Assembly: GCF_000209165.1 (NCBI RefSeq)
Contig: NC_009044.1
Coordinates: forward strand, 1,488,001 to 1,552,000
From: Scheffersomyces stipitis CBS 6054
Lineage: Eukaryota > Ascomycota > Pichiomycetes > Serinales > Debaryomycetaceae
Length of the DNA stretch: 64,000 nucleotides
Direction: 5' to 3'
In this document: positions 1-9,870 of the stretch, piece after piece
Numbering within the stretch: the first letter of the stretch is position 1
Layout of the letters: each line of letters opens with the position of its first letter
Notes under the pieces: model-generated
The model's database searches: none
Seen by the model: the letters and a program-made list of their open reading frames with translations, nothing else
Told to the model about the DNA's origin: nothing
Made by a program: the position numbers and the translations under genes

Positions 1-124
1 TATCTGTGCACTGTCCGTTTGCACTGTCTTAGTGTCTTGTGTCTGAACTTACTATCTAGTCAAGAGCAAGTCGACATATACTTCTAGCCCCATATATCTG
101 TCTGCATAGCCATCCTCCTTCACA

Positions 125-844
125 ATGCTCAGACAGCTTGTCAGAACCCCGCTCCTGCCCCACTTAGCTCTGCGTTTTTTGGGGCCAACTCCATTTTTTC
201 ACCGTCTTATTCACATCTCCAAAACTCCCATAACTCCCTCCACATCCAGCTTGGTGAACCAGTTGTCAAAAATACATACCAGCAGTGGGTCCAAGATTCA
301 CACTTCTAAGGCCGTGAAAAAGGCCGCAGAAATTCCCCCAGAAATCCAGCACAAACTCAAAAATGATCCCATACTAAAGAGAATCCCAAAGTTTCTCCAT
401 AGATATACCACCAGATTCATGAATGCTCCCGTTTCTCATGTGGTCAGTTTCCTCATTCTTCACGAGTTGACGGCTATTGTGCCTCTTCTCTCGTTGTGGT
501 ATCTTTTTCACCAATTTCCAGACATGCTTCCTTCGTTTGACTTGCCTACATGGGCCATTGATAAGGGCACCAAGATCATCGACGATGCTATGAACAAATA
601 TGATTTTGCCGATTACTCCATAAACGAGAAGTTCCAGTTCATCATGGAAGGTGCCTATGCATTTGTAGTGGTGAAATTCTTGTTGCCTATAAGATTGGTT
701 GTGAGTTTGGGTCTCATGCCTAGCTTTGCTAGATGGTTCGTCATTCCTTTCACGAAAATCTTCAAGAGAAAGACGCCAGCCAAAAAGACTCCAATCGTGA
801 GTGAAGGAGCCACAGCAAAGAAGATCAGCAAGCCAAGATTGTAG
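125..844 (+). CDS. DUF1279/FAM210-like mitochondrial membrane protein
   Basis: Predicted 239-residue protein, ATG start. The first ~65 residues are rich in Arg, His, Ser, Thr and Leu with almost no acidic residues, which is typical of a mitochondrial presequence. Two hydrophobic spans follow, at about 104-128 (inside a HELTAIVPLL region) and 176-198 (GAYAFVVVKFLLPIR), and then a basic Lys-rich tail. The spacing of the two membrane spans and the 'KFLLPIR' turn fit the DUF1279 (FAM210) family, whose members sit in the mitochondrial inner membrane; in baker's yeast I associate this family with NAT2 (YGR147C), but I am not certain enough to give the symbol. It converges with the GSK-3 gene downstream. 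The biochemical role of the family is not well defined. Confidence 0.7.
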   Translation: MLRQLVRTPLLPHLALRFLGPTPFFHRLIHISKTPITPSTSSLVNQLSKIHTSSGSKIHTSKAVKKAAEIPPEIQHKLKNDPILKRIPKFLHRYTTRFMNAPVSHVVSFLILHELTAIVPLLSLWYLFHQFPDMLPSFDLPTWAIDKGTKIIDDAMNKYDFADYSINEKFQFIMEGAYAFVVVKFLLPIRLVVSLGLMPSFARWFVIPFTKIFKRKTPAKKTPIVSEGATAKKISKPRL

Positions 845-1221
845 ATATCGAAGAGAACTTTGAAGTCCATTGATTATAGGATATTGAAGAAGATCGAAGA
901 ATGCGAGGAAGAGAAGTAATGATAGGATAACATTAGCAGAGAGCAAGAGTAGTTAATTAGATTATATCTGAAGATTATATATATATGATAAAGCTATATC
1001 AGAATGGTGTACCATCAATACATGTTCATAGATACACGATTGCCATAGAAATATTTGTAGATCTCCTGGAACAATAAATACATTCATAAGATATAATATG
1101 TACAGTATATAAAGAGATCTCTCTATATGCTTCAGCGGAGAAACAACAGCTAGTAATACAAACATGACGAGGGCTACTATTAAATAGGTGGTAGTGGTTA
1201 TACTATGCAAAGGTCTGCGGC
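845..1221. other. Convergent 3' intergenic region
   Basis: AT-rich spacer between two convergent genes. It holds short TA runs (around 975-990) suited to 3' end formation on both strands. I see no gene. Confidence 0.6.
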
Positions 1222-2454
1222 TCACTCAAGGGTGACCTTCAACTCTTCAGCCGTCCAGGGAACAAACTGGTCAAGCGACGAAATTTGCTGTTTCAAGTTT
1301 AACCTGTCGTAGGCGAAGGGCGGAACCAACTTGAAGTTCAAATCTGGGCTAGACAGCAACTCCCGATCGTTGAAGTCAAACAATTCAGGCAACTCTCGGA
1401 AGTCCGGCTGGCTTGAATAGATCTGGTAGTTGGCGTTGTTGATCAGATGATGAGACAGAGACGAATTGAGATGAAACTGCTGGCTGAAGATCTTTCTATA
1501 ATTGGGCAACTTGGTCTGGGGGTTCCGTAACTCATCAAAGTACGGGTCGACAAGAGCCTCGACACACGAGATCCGGTCTACCGGAGAATACTGTAACACT
1601 TTGATTAAGAACTGAATGCAATCGTTAGACATTTTCTTGAAGATCTTTGACAATGGAATTGGCTTGATCTGGGGGAACTTGTGTTCCATGTAGTTGGGGT
1701 TCATGTTCTTTATCTGGTCCTTTGAGGGCGTTCCCAAGATCTTGATGATTTCCACCAACTGATCGATTCCCGATTCACCAGGGAACAATGGCTGGCCTAA
1801 AATCAACTCGGCCATCACACAACCGGCAGACCACACATCGATCTTGGTAGTGTAATTGGTTGCACCGAAAATCAATTCTGGGGCTCTGTAGTATCTAGAG
1901 CAGATGTAACTGACGTTGGGTTCGTTAGGGTTGAGAATCTTAGCCGAGCCAAAGTCACACAACTTCAACTCGCCCGTCTCGGGGTTTATCAACAAGTTCT
2001 GCGGCTTTATATCACGATGGCAGATGCCTTGTGAATGGATGTAGTTCAAAGCACGCAACATCTGGTAGGTGTAGAGCTTGATTTCAATGGCAGGCATCAG
2101 CAATCGTTTGGACACGTAGAAATGCAGTGCCTTATAGAGTGTTTCTGGTACAAACTCGAGAATCAAGTTGAGGTACAACTCGTTTTTGTCGTTGCTGGTA
2201 TAGAAATAGTACTTCAAATCAGCAATATTGCGGTGATGCACCAACTTCATGATTTGCAACTCACGGTTTTTGAATCGTTTGTCTTGTAAAACTCGTTTCA
2301 TTGCTGCAATCTCGTTTGAAGGCAAGATTTGAGTCTGGAACACAACCCCGAACGAGCCATGACCCACCATCTGGGATTGGGTGTACTGGATGGTTTCGAT
2401 TTCGCCAGTGTGGCCGTTGTTAACGTTTTCGGTAACAACCTCTATTTTGGACAT
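1222..2454 (-). CDS. RIM11: GSK-3 family serine/threonine kinase (Rim11/Mck1 type)
   Basis: A 410-residue kinase when started at the ATG at 2454; the reading frame runs on to a TTG at 2499, but the extra 15 residues are not GSK-3-like. Landmarks: Gly-rich loop GHGSFG (31-36), ATP Lys53, HRD at 146-148, DFG at 167-169, and the GSK-3 signature [13 protein letters not shown] with the activating Tyr183. The GSK-3/CMGC insert and 'LGTPSKDQI' follow. GSK-3 kinases phosphorylate primed substrates; in yeasts Rim11 and Mck1 act in meiosis, stress and cell-cycle control. Which paralogue this is cannot be decided from sequence alone, so the symbol is tentative. Residue 119 is encoded by CTG where human GSK-3 beta has Thr, which fits CUG being read as Ser. 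It lies downstream of an exceptionally long, motif-rich upstream region. Confidence 0.9.
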   Translation of the reverse strand: MSKIEVVTENVNNGHTGEIETIQYTQSQMVGHGSFGVVFQTQILPSNEIAAMKRVLQDKRFKNRELQIMKLVHHRNIADLKYYFYTSNDKNELYLNLILEFVPETLYKALHFYVSKRLLMPAIEIKLYTYQMLRALNYIHSQGICHRDIKPQNLLINPETGELKLCDFGSAKILNPNEPNVSYICSRYYRAPELIFGATNYTTKIDVWSAGCVMAELILGQPLFPGESGIDQLVEIIKILGTPSKDQIKNMNPNYMEHKFPQIKPIPLSKIFKKMSNDCIQFLIKVLQYSPVDRISCVEALVDPYFDELRNPQTKLPNYRKIFSQQFHLNSSLSHHLINNANYQIYSSQPDFRELPELFDFNDRELLSSPDLNFKLVPPFAYDRLNLKQQISSLDQFVPWTAEELKVTLE

Positions 2455-4066
2455 GTTGTTAGTAGATGCAATGCGATACAGACAGACAGAGAGAGACAAA
2501 TGTAGCTAATGCTGATGACTAATGGCAGACAAATGACAGACGGAATGCTGAAGGGAAGCGTGTTGTCAGACAGGCTCTTCTTATGGTTTCAGAGATTCAG
2601 AAAGTCTCAAATTACGAGCAAGTCACAGACAAAGAGAGGAACAGCTCAGCAACACGCTATGGACACACAGAAAAATGGGCTCTAGGCAGCAGCACTAGGA
2701 GACAACACTGCTCGATACAGGGAATGGGTTCTGGAGGTATTCAGCACGTTGGCTAGCTCTGGAAGAAACCGATGGGCGCAATACAAAAAGGCGGAGGTTT
2801 CAAAGTAAAACTCGAAAAATGGAGGATGTCGTGCGCTCACCGAACTTTTCGATTAATGGGGTAACCAACCAACGAAGCAGACAGGAAGGTGGGCAATGGA
2901 GACAGACAGAAGGCGGATGAAATGACTGCAGCACGCGGGGATCAAATCAGACAAAGCTCAGTCTTTTCTGTTAAGTATGGACAGGCTGGAAAAGTTTTGT
3001 TGTGGTTTATTGTCAGACGCCGATGTTGGAATCGCAAATGACAGACTTTATGTTGAATTTGTCGATTTCTTGAACAGGTGTAGTTTGTGTGCTGTTACAA
3101 GTAGTCTAGGGATGTTCCGCTTCGTGCAATGGCAGTTACTAGCTCTGAAGAGTTGGACTTAAGCAGACTTCCACCAAAGCAATTATGGGCAGAGAGTGCA
3201 AAATTGTGTCTGCTGCAGAAAAAGGAGGATCCGTTTTGTTTTTATACGGAGCCTGAAAAAAGGTAATGTCTGCGAAACAAATCTTCCAGATGCGGGTCAG
3301 AGTCTGGAGAAGATGACTTTTTTTTGTGTCTGATGCGACACAAAAACCAGACAACCAAATTCAGATTCTGTTGTCAACAACACCTTTTCTTGATTGTTCC
3401 GGACAGCGTGCCAGCCACCAACTTGTTTCCTGGATCATTTTATTACCTCAGGTAGCAACATCTCAGGAAGATTGTCAGGGAGACGAATCTGACCCGAAAA
3501 ACTTCCCTGCAGGCAGTACTAGTTACATTTTCTAGTGGTGCGTGACCCAAATGGCTACAGCCGCCGACACAATTTCTGTGTGGAAGATACCTCCTATGAC
3601 GTCTGTGTCGGTGTGCCAACACACAGCTGTTTCCTGATTGGGTGGCTGCAACTGAAAACAGTGTGGATATTCGGACAGCAGACGACAAGGGATACACACC
3701 GCCAGGAACAGCCAGTTCGCCATTCTCTGATTCACTAATCAGTCTGTCTATGCGAGGTGACGTCCAATTGACTTCCTGTCCGATCCAATTTGTCTCGAAG
3801 ACGCTCTCCTGGCACCAAATCGCAGTCTCTGTCAGACAGAGCGAAATTCTATCTTCCATGATCCATTATGTACTGCACATATGAGCTCCTATGCACCTTA
3901 CCCCACTTTTCCCCTCCTAATAATAATACCACTGCATCTGCCGCTCCTGTAATTTGCTACAATGTCTGAAATTTTCATTTGGGTGTAGTCTGGTTAAATA
4001 TTGCGGCACGGGTGCAGCAAGTCTTCCATATACCGAGCCCCCAGTGAATCAGTGAATCTCCTTGTT
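2455..4066. other. Long GSK-3 upstream region rich in CAGAC/GTCTG
   Basis: About 1.6-1.8 kb without a credible gene. Short open frames here lack recognisable domains. By hand I count roughly 25 CAGAC or GTCTG pentamers between 2460 and 4300, on both strands, far above the 3-4 expected by chance. The stretch also has a perfect 10-bp hairpin at 3321-3346. The likeliest role is an extended promoter or long 5' leader of the GSK-3 gene; a non-coding RNA is possible. Confidence 0.5.
3321..3346. repeat. Perfect 10-bp inverted repeat (hairpin)
   Basis: TTTTTGTGTC at 3321-3330 and GACACAAAAA at 3337-3346 are exact reverse complements around a 6-nt loop (TGATGC). The left arm contains a GTGTC and the loop junction a GTCTG, the pentamer enriched in the surrounding region. 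Confidence 0.6.
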
Positions 4067-4191
4067 TCATGAACTTTGTGTGCAACTCGTAAATCTGATG
4101 ATATCATCAAGATACACTTGATTTACACGAGTCTCATTCGAAAAGTCTCTGATAATTTTGCAAAACTGGAATGTTTCAATGTCTGGATATT

Positions 4192-4302
4192 CTGCCGTTT
4201 TCTCACGATTCTAATTCTAGTATTCTATCATCATTCTATCATTATTGTATCATTTTACTTTTGTCTCTATCTTGTCTGTTAGTAGAATTGTAATATACAT
4301 AC
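4192..4302 (-). other. Candidate spliceosomal intron
   Basis: Minus-strand donor GTATGT (4302-4297), branch site TACTAAC (4284-4278) and acceptor GGCAG ending at 4192; a second CAG nine bases on keeps the same frame. Removing the 111 nt keeps the reading frame (phase 1) and leaves exon 2 at 4191-4067, coding a tail containing KIIRDFSNETRVNQVYLDD. The branch-to-acceptor distance (~86 nt) is long and the donor-to-branch distance short, so this needs transcript evidence. Confidence 0.4.
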
Positions 4303-5554
4303 CAATCTGGTCACTGTGACGGCGTTCGCCGTTGATCTTCAACTTCAAGAACTTCTCTTTGATATTCTGTCTCTTGTTCGTCATGTGGCTTCTTGTTTGA
4401 TCGTAACTCTGGGCTTTGCTCAATGGATTAAGCGGTGGTTCTCCTGGGTTTCTTCCTCCGTAAGAGTTTTTATGGTCGTGGGAACCGTTCGTATTGGAAT
4501 TGTTTTTAGAAAGATTGTTCGAGTTATTTGTGCTGTTCTTAGAAAGAACGTGTGTAAACGGGATATTGGTATTATTTCTACTTATTAAACCATCGTCGTT
4601 AGAACTCTCAGAGGAGATAGAGCCTCCCTTCATCATCTTCATGAATTTTCCCGTAATGGAGCTGTTTCTTTTCGTGCTTCCTGAGAGAGCCGAAGCGGCT
4701 GTACTATGCGAAACTGAATTGTGGTAGTGGTGTCCGTTGTTATTGGTATTGTTCAAATAAATCGTACTGTTCATTGAATTGGAATTGGAATTGCTGTTGT
4801 TCAAAGTGTTCATTGCACTCGAGACTTTTTCTATCGTAAAAGTATTGAACGGGTCTCTAAACTTTGTCTCTTCAAACATGCCGAAATGTCCCTCAAGGCC
4901 TTCCTTATTATTGTAGCCCAAGTCAAGGAAATCCTCTTCGTCTACTTCGGTCTCATCACTAGTATCTACGAAATTGGAGAAGGAAGTTCCTATTTCGTAG
5001 GGATTTACGTTTCCAACACTGTTGTTTCTGACACTGCTGATCTTTCGGCCATTTGGCTCCTTGCTTCCGTCGTTCATGAGTTTGTTGTTATGCTTGATTT
5101 CCTGGATGTTCTGGGATATCCGACCCTTATACTTCCGCTTGATTTCCTGGACTTCGGTCTTCTGGCTCTTTTTCAAGTCCCGCATCTCTTTACGGAGGTC
5201 TTTTCTATCTTGAAGTTGGTCTTTTTTCAACTCTCTAAGCTCTTGAACCTGCTCGAGTCTACGAGTCAGTCTGCCATCACGGGCCAGGCTCCTTTTCTTC
5301 TTCTTTTTGACATGCTTGTTGGCATCTGCGTATATGGGCTTGTCTATGATAAGATCCCGTAACACCGGCGTCAGGATACCGCAGTTGTGAATGTAAGATG
5401 GATAGTACTTGTGGATATCATATTTTTTTTCAAGGCTGTCGTAGTTGATGGACTTGATGAATTCGCTGTTGCTTTCTTCCGTTTCTTCAACTGGCACTTT
5501 CTTGTGCGACACCAGCATTTGCAGAAACCGCTTTTGTATGGCAGATGCGGTCAT
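4250..5554 (-). CDS. Orphan coiled-coil protein, possibly with a 3' intron
   Basis: A 434-residue frame from an ATG at 5554. I do not recognise the family. The N-terminal ~75 residues look folded ('KYYPSYIHNCGILTPVLRDL'). A basic patch (KKKKKRSLARDGRLTRR) follows, then a charged coiled coil (about 95-150, repeated LRELKKDQ/RKDLRKEMRDL/KKSQ). The C-terminal half is low-complexity, rich in Asn and Ser, with short acidic patches. The annotated end is doubtful. On the minus strand a consensus donor GTATGT begins at 4302 and a consensus branch site TACTAAC lies at 4284-4278. Splicing to an acceptor CAG ending at 4192 would replace the last 17 residues by a 41-residue tail ending at 4067. The donor-to-branch distance (about 23 nt) is short for a yeast intron, so the spliced form is only a candidate. 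Confidence 0.65.
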   Translation of the reverse strand: MTASAIQKRFLQMLVSHKKVPVEETEESNSEFIKSINYDSLEKKYDIHKYYPSYIHNCGILTPVLRDLIIDKPIYADANKHVKKKKKRSLARDGRLTRRLEQVQELRELKKDQLQDRKDLRKEMRDLKKSQKTEVQEIKRKYKGRISQNIQEIKHNNKLMNDGSKEPNGRKISSVRNNSVGNVNPYEIGTSFSNFVDTSDETEVDEEDFLDLGYNNKEGLEGHFGMFEETKFRDPFNTFTIEKVSSAMNTLNNSNSNSNSMNSTIYLNNTNNNGHHYHNSVSHSTAASALSGSTKRNSSITGKFMKMMKGGSISSESSNDDGLISRNNTNIPFTHVLSKNSTNNSNNLSKNNSNTNGSHDHKNSYGGRNPGEPPLNPLSKAQSYDQTRSHMTNKRQNIKEKFLKLKINGERRHSDQIGMYITILLTDKIETKVK

Positions 5555-6995
5555 AATGATGTCTGTGAAAGAACGGGAAACTGGTTCTGGAAAGGAAGAG
5601 GAAAGTAGGAAAAGTTATACTGGAACTTGAACTTATCAAATGTAGAGCCGTGGATACTCAGACACTGAAATGCAGACAAAAGGATAAAACACACACACAG
5701 ACAGACAGTGAGGCAGGTCTGACAGTTTTTGGGCTTGTTCAGACGCTTTGTAGACTACGCAACGACGCTGATCTCTATCCGCTCCCGAAACAAGTTTGAG
5801 AAAGAAAGGATCTTTTTGGGTATATGAAGTGTTTGTGTCTGTCCTTTGGCCTTCTGTCTTTTCTGTCTGAGTCGCTTACTTTGGAGTCCGGGAATATGTG
5901 GGGAAGAGCTTTGAGTGAAAAAATAAACTTTCATTCTGCGTGTGGGATAGAATTCTTTTTTTTCGCTCTATTTTAGTTTCACTCGTAATGTTAATCTGAG
6001 AGCCTGCCATTTGTTTTAAAGCGCTATTTCACCTGGCTGAGAAAGCTGATCTCTGCAGCGGTCCGTGTCACACAGGGAGAGATGGAGACGCAAGCGGACG
6101 ACTCAGAGCATCGGAAAAGGAAGAGAACAGACACACAGTAAAAGTGTCAGAATTTCTGCAACACATACCAGATTATTTTGCATCTGCATTATCATAAGAC
6201 ATAAACTTCAGTCTGACAGTCCGTTCTCATCTTTTTTCAGTCTCGAGCCGATATTCCAGCCGACTCTAATCTCTGGCACCAAGTGGGGAATCGCAGACAT
6301 CCATTATCCCGATGGCCGAATCGTGCGTTTGGCCAATGTAATCCCCTCAAAGAGCCTGCATATACACAAACGGTTGTGAAAACCAGAATTCTGATTGTGA
6401 ATTCAAGATAAATGTGTTTCAGGAGGATTTCTAAGAGGCAGCCCTGACTCAATGTGGATCTCCCGCAAATCCTCGTAAAGTGATTGGATACGAGCGCCTT
6501 GCAGTGAGTTGCACAGCTCGCAGCAATTCTCGCAGAAAAATTTTGGACGGCTGTGAGTCTATCTGGAGGTTTCTTTCTGGCCCACAGAACCTGGTGATCT
6601 TTCAGCCGTTGGAATTTCAGGTCTAAAAGATCTCAAGGACCAAACAGGTTTTCAGCAATTTCTCAATTGTTGTGCTGGTGTTGTGTATAGACTGTCTGTC
6701 TTGAAGTCTCTATCTAGCGAATTGCCAGATTTGGTGATTTGTACGATCTGGCTAATCCTAGCAGCTTTTGTGTTCTCTGAAAGATTGTACGATTTCTTTG
6801 GATCAGCACTTTTACATCTTCAAGCCAACTTGCCGCTTGGATCAACTTACTAATATGCTGTCTCTCGACTGCTATTGATTAACTATATTTAGAAGCTATG
6901 TGAACTGTAGCAGTCATATGTACTATAGCAATCGGAACTATTCTAAAAAGAGATTCACTTCTCTCTGGATTCCTATTTGAGTTCCCCATTCTATC
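5555..6995. other. Long intergenic region with CAGAC/GTCTG motifs
   Basis: About 1.4 kb between the divergent start of the orphan gene and the 3' end of CAK1. It continues the CAGAC/GTCTG enrichment (about 13 by hand count between 5555 and 6700, including a CAGACAGACAG run near 5700). Short open frames, such as one at 6065-6379, have no recognisable content. The last 300 bases before CAK1 are AT-rich and look like a 3' end region. Confidence 0.5.
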
Positions 6996-8024
6996 TTATC
7001 TATTCTCTTCTATAGCGAGCTTGTCACATATCTCTTGGGCAGTAATTCTCTGTCTGTATCTAGTCATCTCGTTAAACACAGAGGTCGCAACTGGATCCCG
7101 ACACTTTGGAAGCAACTCAGTATCTGGCTTCCGATTCTGGTGCACAAACTGGAAGTCGACAAAGTGATATTTGTCCAGTTGTAGCTCGGGCCAATATAGG
7201 CTCTCGTCTTCATATTGGCCTTCGTTAACAAAAGGGGTGCCAAAATTGTTGAAGATTGTGCTGAGAAGCCACAAATCACTGACAACATTTTCTTCCTCCT
7301 CCTCCTCTTCTTCATTATTTCCTTTTCTCTTTACTAGAATTGATGTGAAGTCCGACGAGTACACTATTGTAAGGACTACTGCCAATGACCAGATATCAAT
7401 CTCGTTTCCGTAGTCGCATTTACCAAGACACAACTCAGGAGCCTTGTAGATGCCAGTACACACATCAAGAAACTTGCAATCGTCAGACTCGTCACTATAC
7501 GGACCATTATAGCTGATTCCAAAATCACCTATCACTGGCTTGGTTATATCATCATCTGCGAACAAGATATTGGATGGCTTAATATCCCGATGAATTATTC
7601 CGTGCTTATGTATGTAGCTCAATCCAGATGCCATCGCTTGTAAAAAGCCTTTGGCACTCAAATCATCTACTTTGCTTACAATGTTAACTTTATTGTCTAA
7701 AGGATTGGCAAAGTCAAACCTCGTTACCTTACGACTATACTTTGCATTCTGGAGCAACGACACAAGCGTGTATTCGTACCAACGACTGACCATAACCACA
7801 TCGTCAAACAATTCGTACCAGTCTAGAAACTGAAGAATGTTACTTCCGCCTTTTAGCTCCTTCAATATGGTGATTTCTCTCTTCATACTATGAGGCTTGA
7901 TACTGATATCACCGTCTACAACCTTTAAACAGACCAATTGACCGGAACTGATATCCCGCGCTCGGAACACGTCCAGAACATGTCCGGAATACACTCTTTT
8001 CCGCTCGATATACCTCTTGTCCAT
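6996..8024 (-). CDS. CAK1: CDK-activating kinase Cak1
   Basis: A 342-residue kinase, close to the 368 of baker's yeast Cak1. Cak1 is a monomeric, divergent kinase that phosphorylates the T-loop of Cdc28 and Kin28. The hallmarks are visible: no canonical GxGxxG loop (the position reads VYSGHVLDVF), ATP Lys34, HRDIKPSN from His145, DFG at 167-169, and the diagnostic CTGIYKAPEL at 189-198, nearly identical to 'STGIYKAPEV' of yeast Cak1. A run of eight Glu (about residues 238-245) sits in the insert before the C-terminal lobe helices. SSN3 lies 304 bp upstream on the same strand, but yeast genes are normally transcribed separately. Confidence 0.88.
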   Translation of the reverse strand: MDKRYIERKRVYSGHVLDVFRARDISSGQLVCLKVVDGDISIKPHSMKREITILKELKGGSNILQFLDWYELFDDVVMVSRWYEYTLVSLLQNAKYSRKVTRFDFANPLDNKVNIVSKVDDLSAKGFLQAMASGLSYIHKHGIIHRDIKPSNILFADDDITKPVIGDFGISYNGPYSDESDDCKFLDVCTGIYKAPELCLGKCDYGNEIDIWSLAVVLTIVYSSDFTSILVKRKGNNEEEEEEEENVVSDLWLLSTIFNNFGTPFVNEGQYEDESLYWPELQLDKYHFVDFQFVHQNRKPDTELLPKCRDPVATSVFNEMTRYRQRITAQEICDKLAIEENR

Positions 8025-8328
8025 GCTGTGGAAATAGATTTGCAGAGTAGAAAAAAGTTGATCTACTCTATAAATATCTGTGTTTGATATTTGCCTGCAT
8101 ATAATAAATACTATAGCGAAGAGTTGGAATTGTTCTGTTTCAAAGCTCTTACTTGCAAGTTTGACAAAAGAAGCAAAACTCGTGCAAACCTTGCTTTTTC
8201 AAGGCAGACAATTCCACAAGCTTTTTGTTCTTTTAATAGTGCAATTTGCCTTCTACAACATCTTTGATCCCTCAACCCAATATATATTACCATATACACT
8301 TAAAAGTTCGGTAGTTAAATCTCTTCTT
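8025..8328. other. Intergenic region CAK1/SSN3
   Basis: A 304-bp spacer acting as SSN3 3' end and CAK1 promoter. No gene or clear motif is seen apart from AT-rich stretches. Confidence 0.5.
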
Positions 8329-9870
8329 CTATCTTGCTCTCTTTCTCGGTACGTTATTGGCATTGTTAGCATTGAGTGAGTTGTTGGTATTGTTATTCGA
8401 ATTATTGTGCTGGTCGTCGTAGGCTCCTCCATGTCTCTTGAAGTTTTGGTTAATGGCCTGGTTGGATATGATGTCGTTGTCGTCTGTGTAGATTCTTCTC
8501 TTTGGATACTTCAAGTTGAGCCCTTCAAAAGCGTTCTCTTGTACCTTAGGAAGCTCTAAGAAGTACGGATGAACCAAAGCATTATCGGCGGTGAGTCTTA
8601 CAAGGGGATCGTACTCCAAGAGACCCTTAAGAAGTTCTAGACATTGCTTGTTGGAGCTTCCGATCATCTTGTACCAATTGACTAAGTTAGGAGGATAGTT
8701 GGTGGTTAGTTGTTGCTGGAAGGAAATGAACTCCGGGTACTTGTTCAACGCGGGCCAGTTCTTCATGCTGGGAGTTCCAAGTACTTCTACGATTTTCTGG
8801 AACTGGTTTTTCTGGAAAGGTACGGACTTCTTGTTGTTGATATCTATTTTGGCTTCTTCACCTTTAAAGATAGGACGCAACGACAAGAGTTCTGCGAGAA
8901 TACAGCCTACAGCCCATAAGTCAATAGCGGGAGTATAGTGTCGAGCTCCAAGTAATAGCTCTGGAGCACGGTACCAGATGGTTACTACGACTTTATCACC
9001 AGTATAAAGCGACTGTAAAGGATTATTGAACTTACGAGCCAATCCTAAATCACCTATTTTCACTACACCACTGGATGACACCATGATGTTAGCAGGCTTT
9101 AAGTCACGGTGAAATATCCAGTTCTGATGCAAGAATGTAACTCCGTTCAAAATCTGCCAGATTAGCGATTTCACAGTAGCCTGTGGTATAGGCTTAACTT
9201 CCGGATGGGAATGGTAATGGATAATTTGTAAGAGATCGTGCTCGCAGAATTCAAATATCATGTAGATGGACTTGTTTTCAAGAATGATATCCACCAACTT
9301 GGTGATGTTCTTGTTGTTGAGTTCACGACATAGAGACATTTCTCGTATGGCACTTTGAGATATACCGGTATAGTGAACAATTTCATTACCATTTATATCG
9401 TGGTTATGATGACTTCTGTTACTCAGATGGTTATCGCTTTTGAACTTTTTGATAGCAAAGAGCTGCTCTGCGCCTTTATTGTCCTTACCAGAGAGCGACA
9501 AGTCGTCTCTCTTTTGGTCCAAGAAGGCATTTCTGAGATTGCTGCTATTATAGCTAACATCATTATTCTGTAGATTGTCATTATTGCCATTGCCTACATT
9601 GCCGACATTTGCTGTTGTACTCACGCCAGCATTACCATTGTTACTATTTCCAGTTCCGTTTTGGTTGTCCTTACTGGCTGTGTTCTTTAGTTTGGCTTTG
9701 TAGACTTTACCATACGTTCCGGCTGCGATATAGCCGATGATCTGATATGTTGATAACACCGATTCACGGGTCAAATCCTTACGGTGTTTGAATGGCCCCA
9801 ACGTGAGAATCAGGTTCAGCGCCATCAACGCAGGCTGGGGTATTATAGAGGACTGGTTGGTGGAGTTCAT
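8329..9870 (-). CDS. SSN3: Mediator cyclin-dependent kinase Ssn3/Srb10 (Cdk8)
   Basis: A 513-residue kinase of the Cdk8 module of Mediator, which pairs with cyclin C (Ssn8) and phosphorylates the Pol II CTD and transcription factors. Landmarks: Gly-rich IAAGTYGKV (48-56), catalytic Lys141, the Cdk8 C-helix [14 protein letters not shown] (171-184), HRDLKP (254-259), DLG in place of DFG (274-276, usual for Cdk8), and [20 protein letters not shown] without a phosphorylatable T-loop Thr at the usual place. An Asn/Gly-rich low-complexity insert (about 62-112) splits the N-lobe, as in other yeast Cdk8 proteins. The C-terminal tail is Asn-rich and ends in basic RKRAR. Confidence 0.93.
   Translation of the reverse strand: MNSTNQSSIIPQPALMALNLILTLGPFKHRKDLTRESVLSTYQIIGYIAAGTYGKVYKAKLKNTASKDNQNGTGNSNNGNAGVSTTANVGNVGNGNNDNLQNNDVSYNSSNLRNAFLDQKRDDLSLSGKDNKGAEQLFAIKKFKSDNHLSNRSHHNHDINGNEIVHYTGISQSAIREMSLCRELNNKNITKLVDIILENKSIYMIFEFCEHDLLQIIHYHSHPEVKPIPQATVKSLIWQILNGVTFLHQNWIFHRDLKPANIMVSSSGVVKIGDLGLARKFNNPLQSLYTGDKVVVTIWYRAPELLLGARHYTPAIDLWAVGCILAELLSLRPIFKGEEAKIDINNKKSVPFQKNQFQKIVEVLGTPSMKNWPALNKYPEFISFQQQLTTNYPPNLVNWYKMIGSSNKQCLELLKGLLEYDPLVRLTADNALVHPYFLELPKVQENAFEGLNLKYPKRRIYTDDNDIISNQAINQNFKRHGGAYDDQHNNSNNNTNNSLNANNANNVPRKRAR

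Noticed and set aside
1..124. Left-edge sequence
   Set aside because: Only upstream DNA of the DUF1279 gene is seen; no partial gene recognisable.
374..946. Minus-strand frame of 190 codons over the DUF1279 gene
   Set aside because: It overlaps a credible gene on the other strand and has no recognisable content.
2452..2464. TACTAAC just upstream of the GSK-3 ATG (minus strand)
   Set aside because: No consensus donor is near enough, so I do not call an intron.
2454..2499. Upstream 15 codons of the GSK-3 frame
   Set aside because: The start is TTG and the residues do not resemble GSK-3 N-termini; ATG at 2454 fits.
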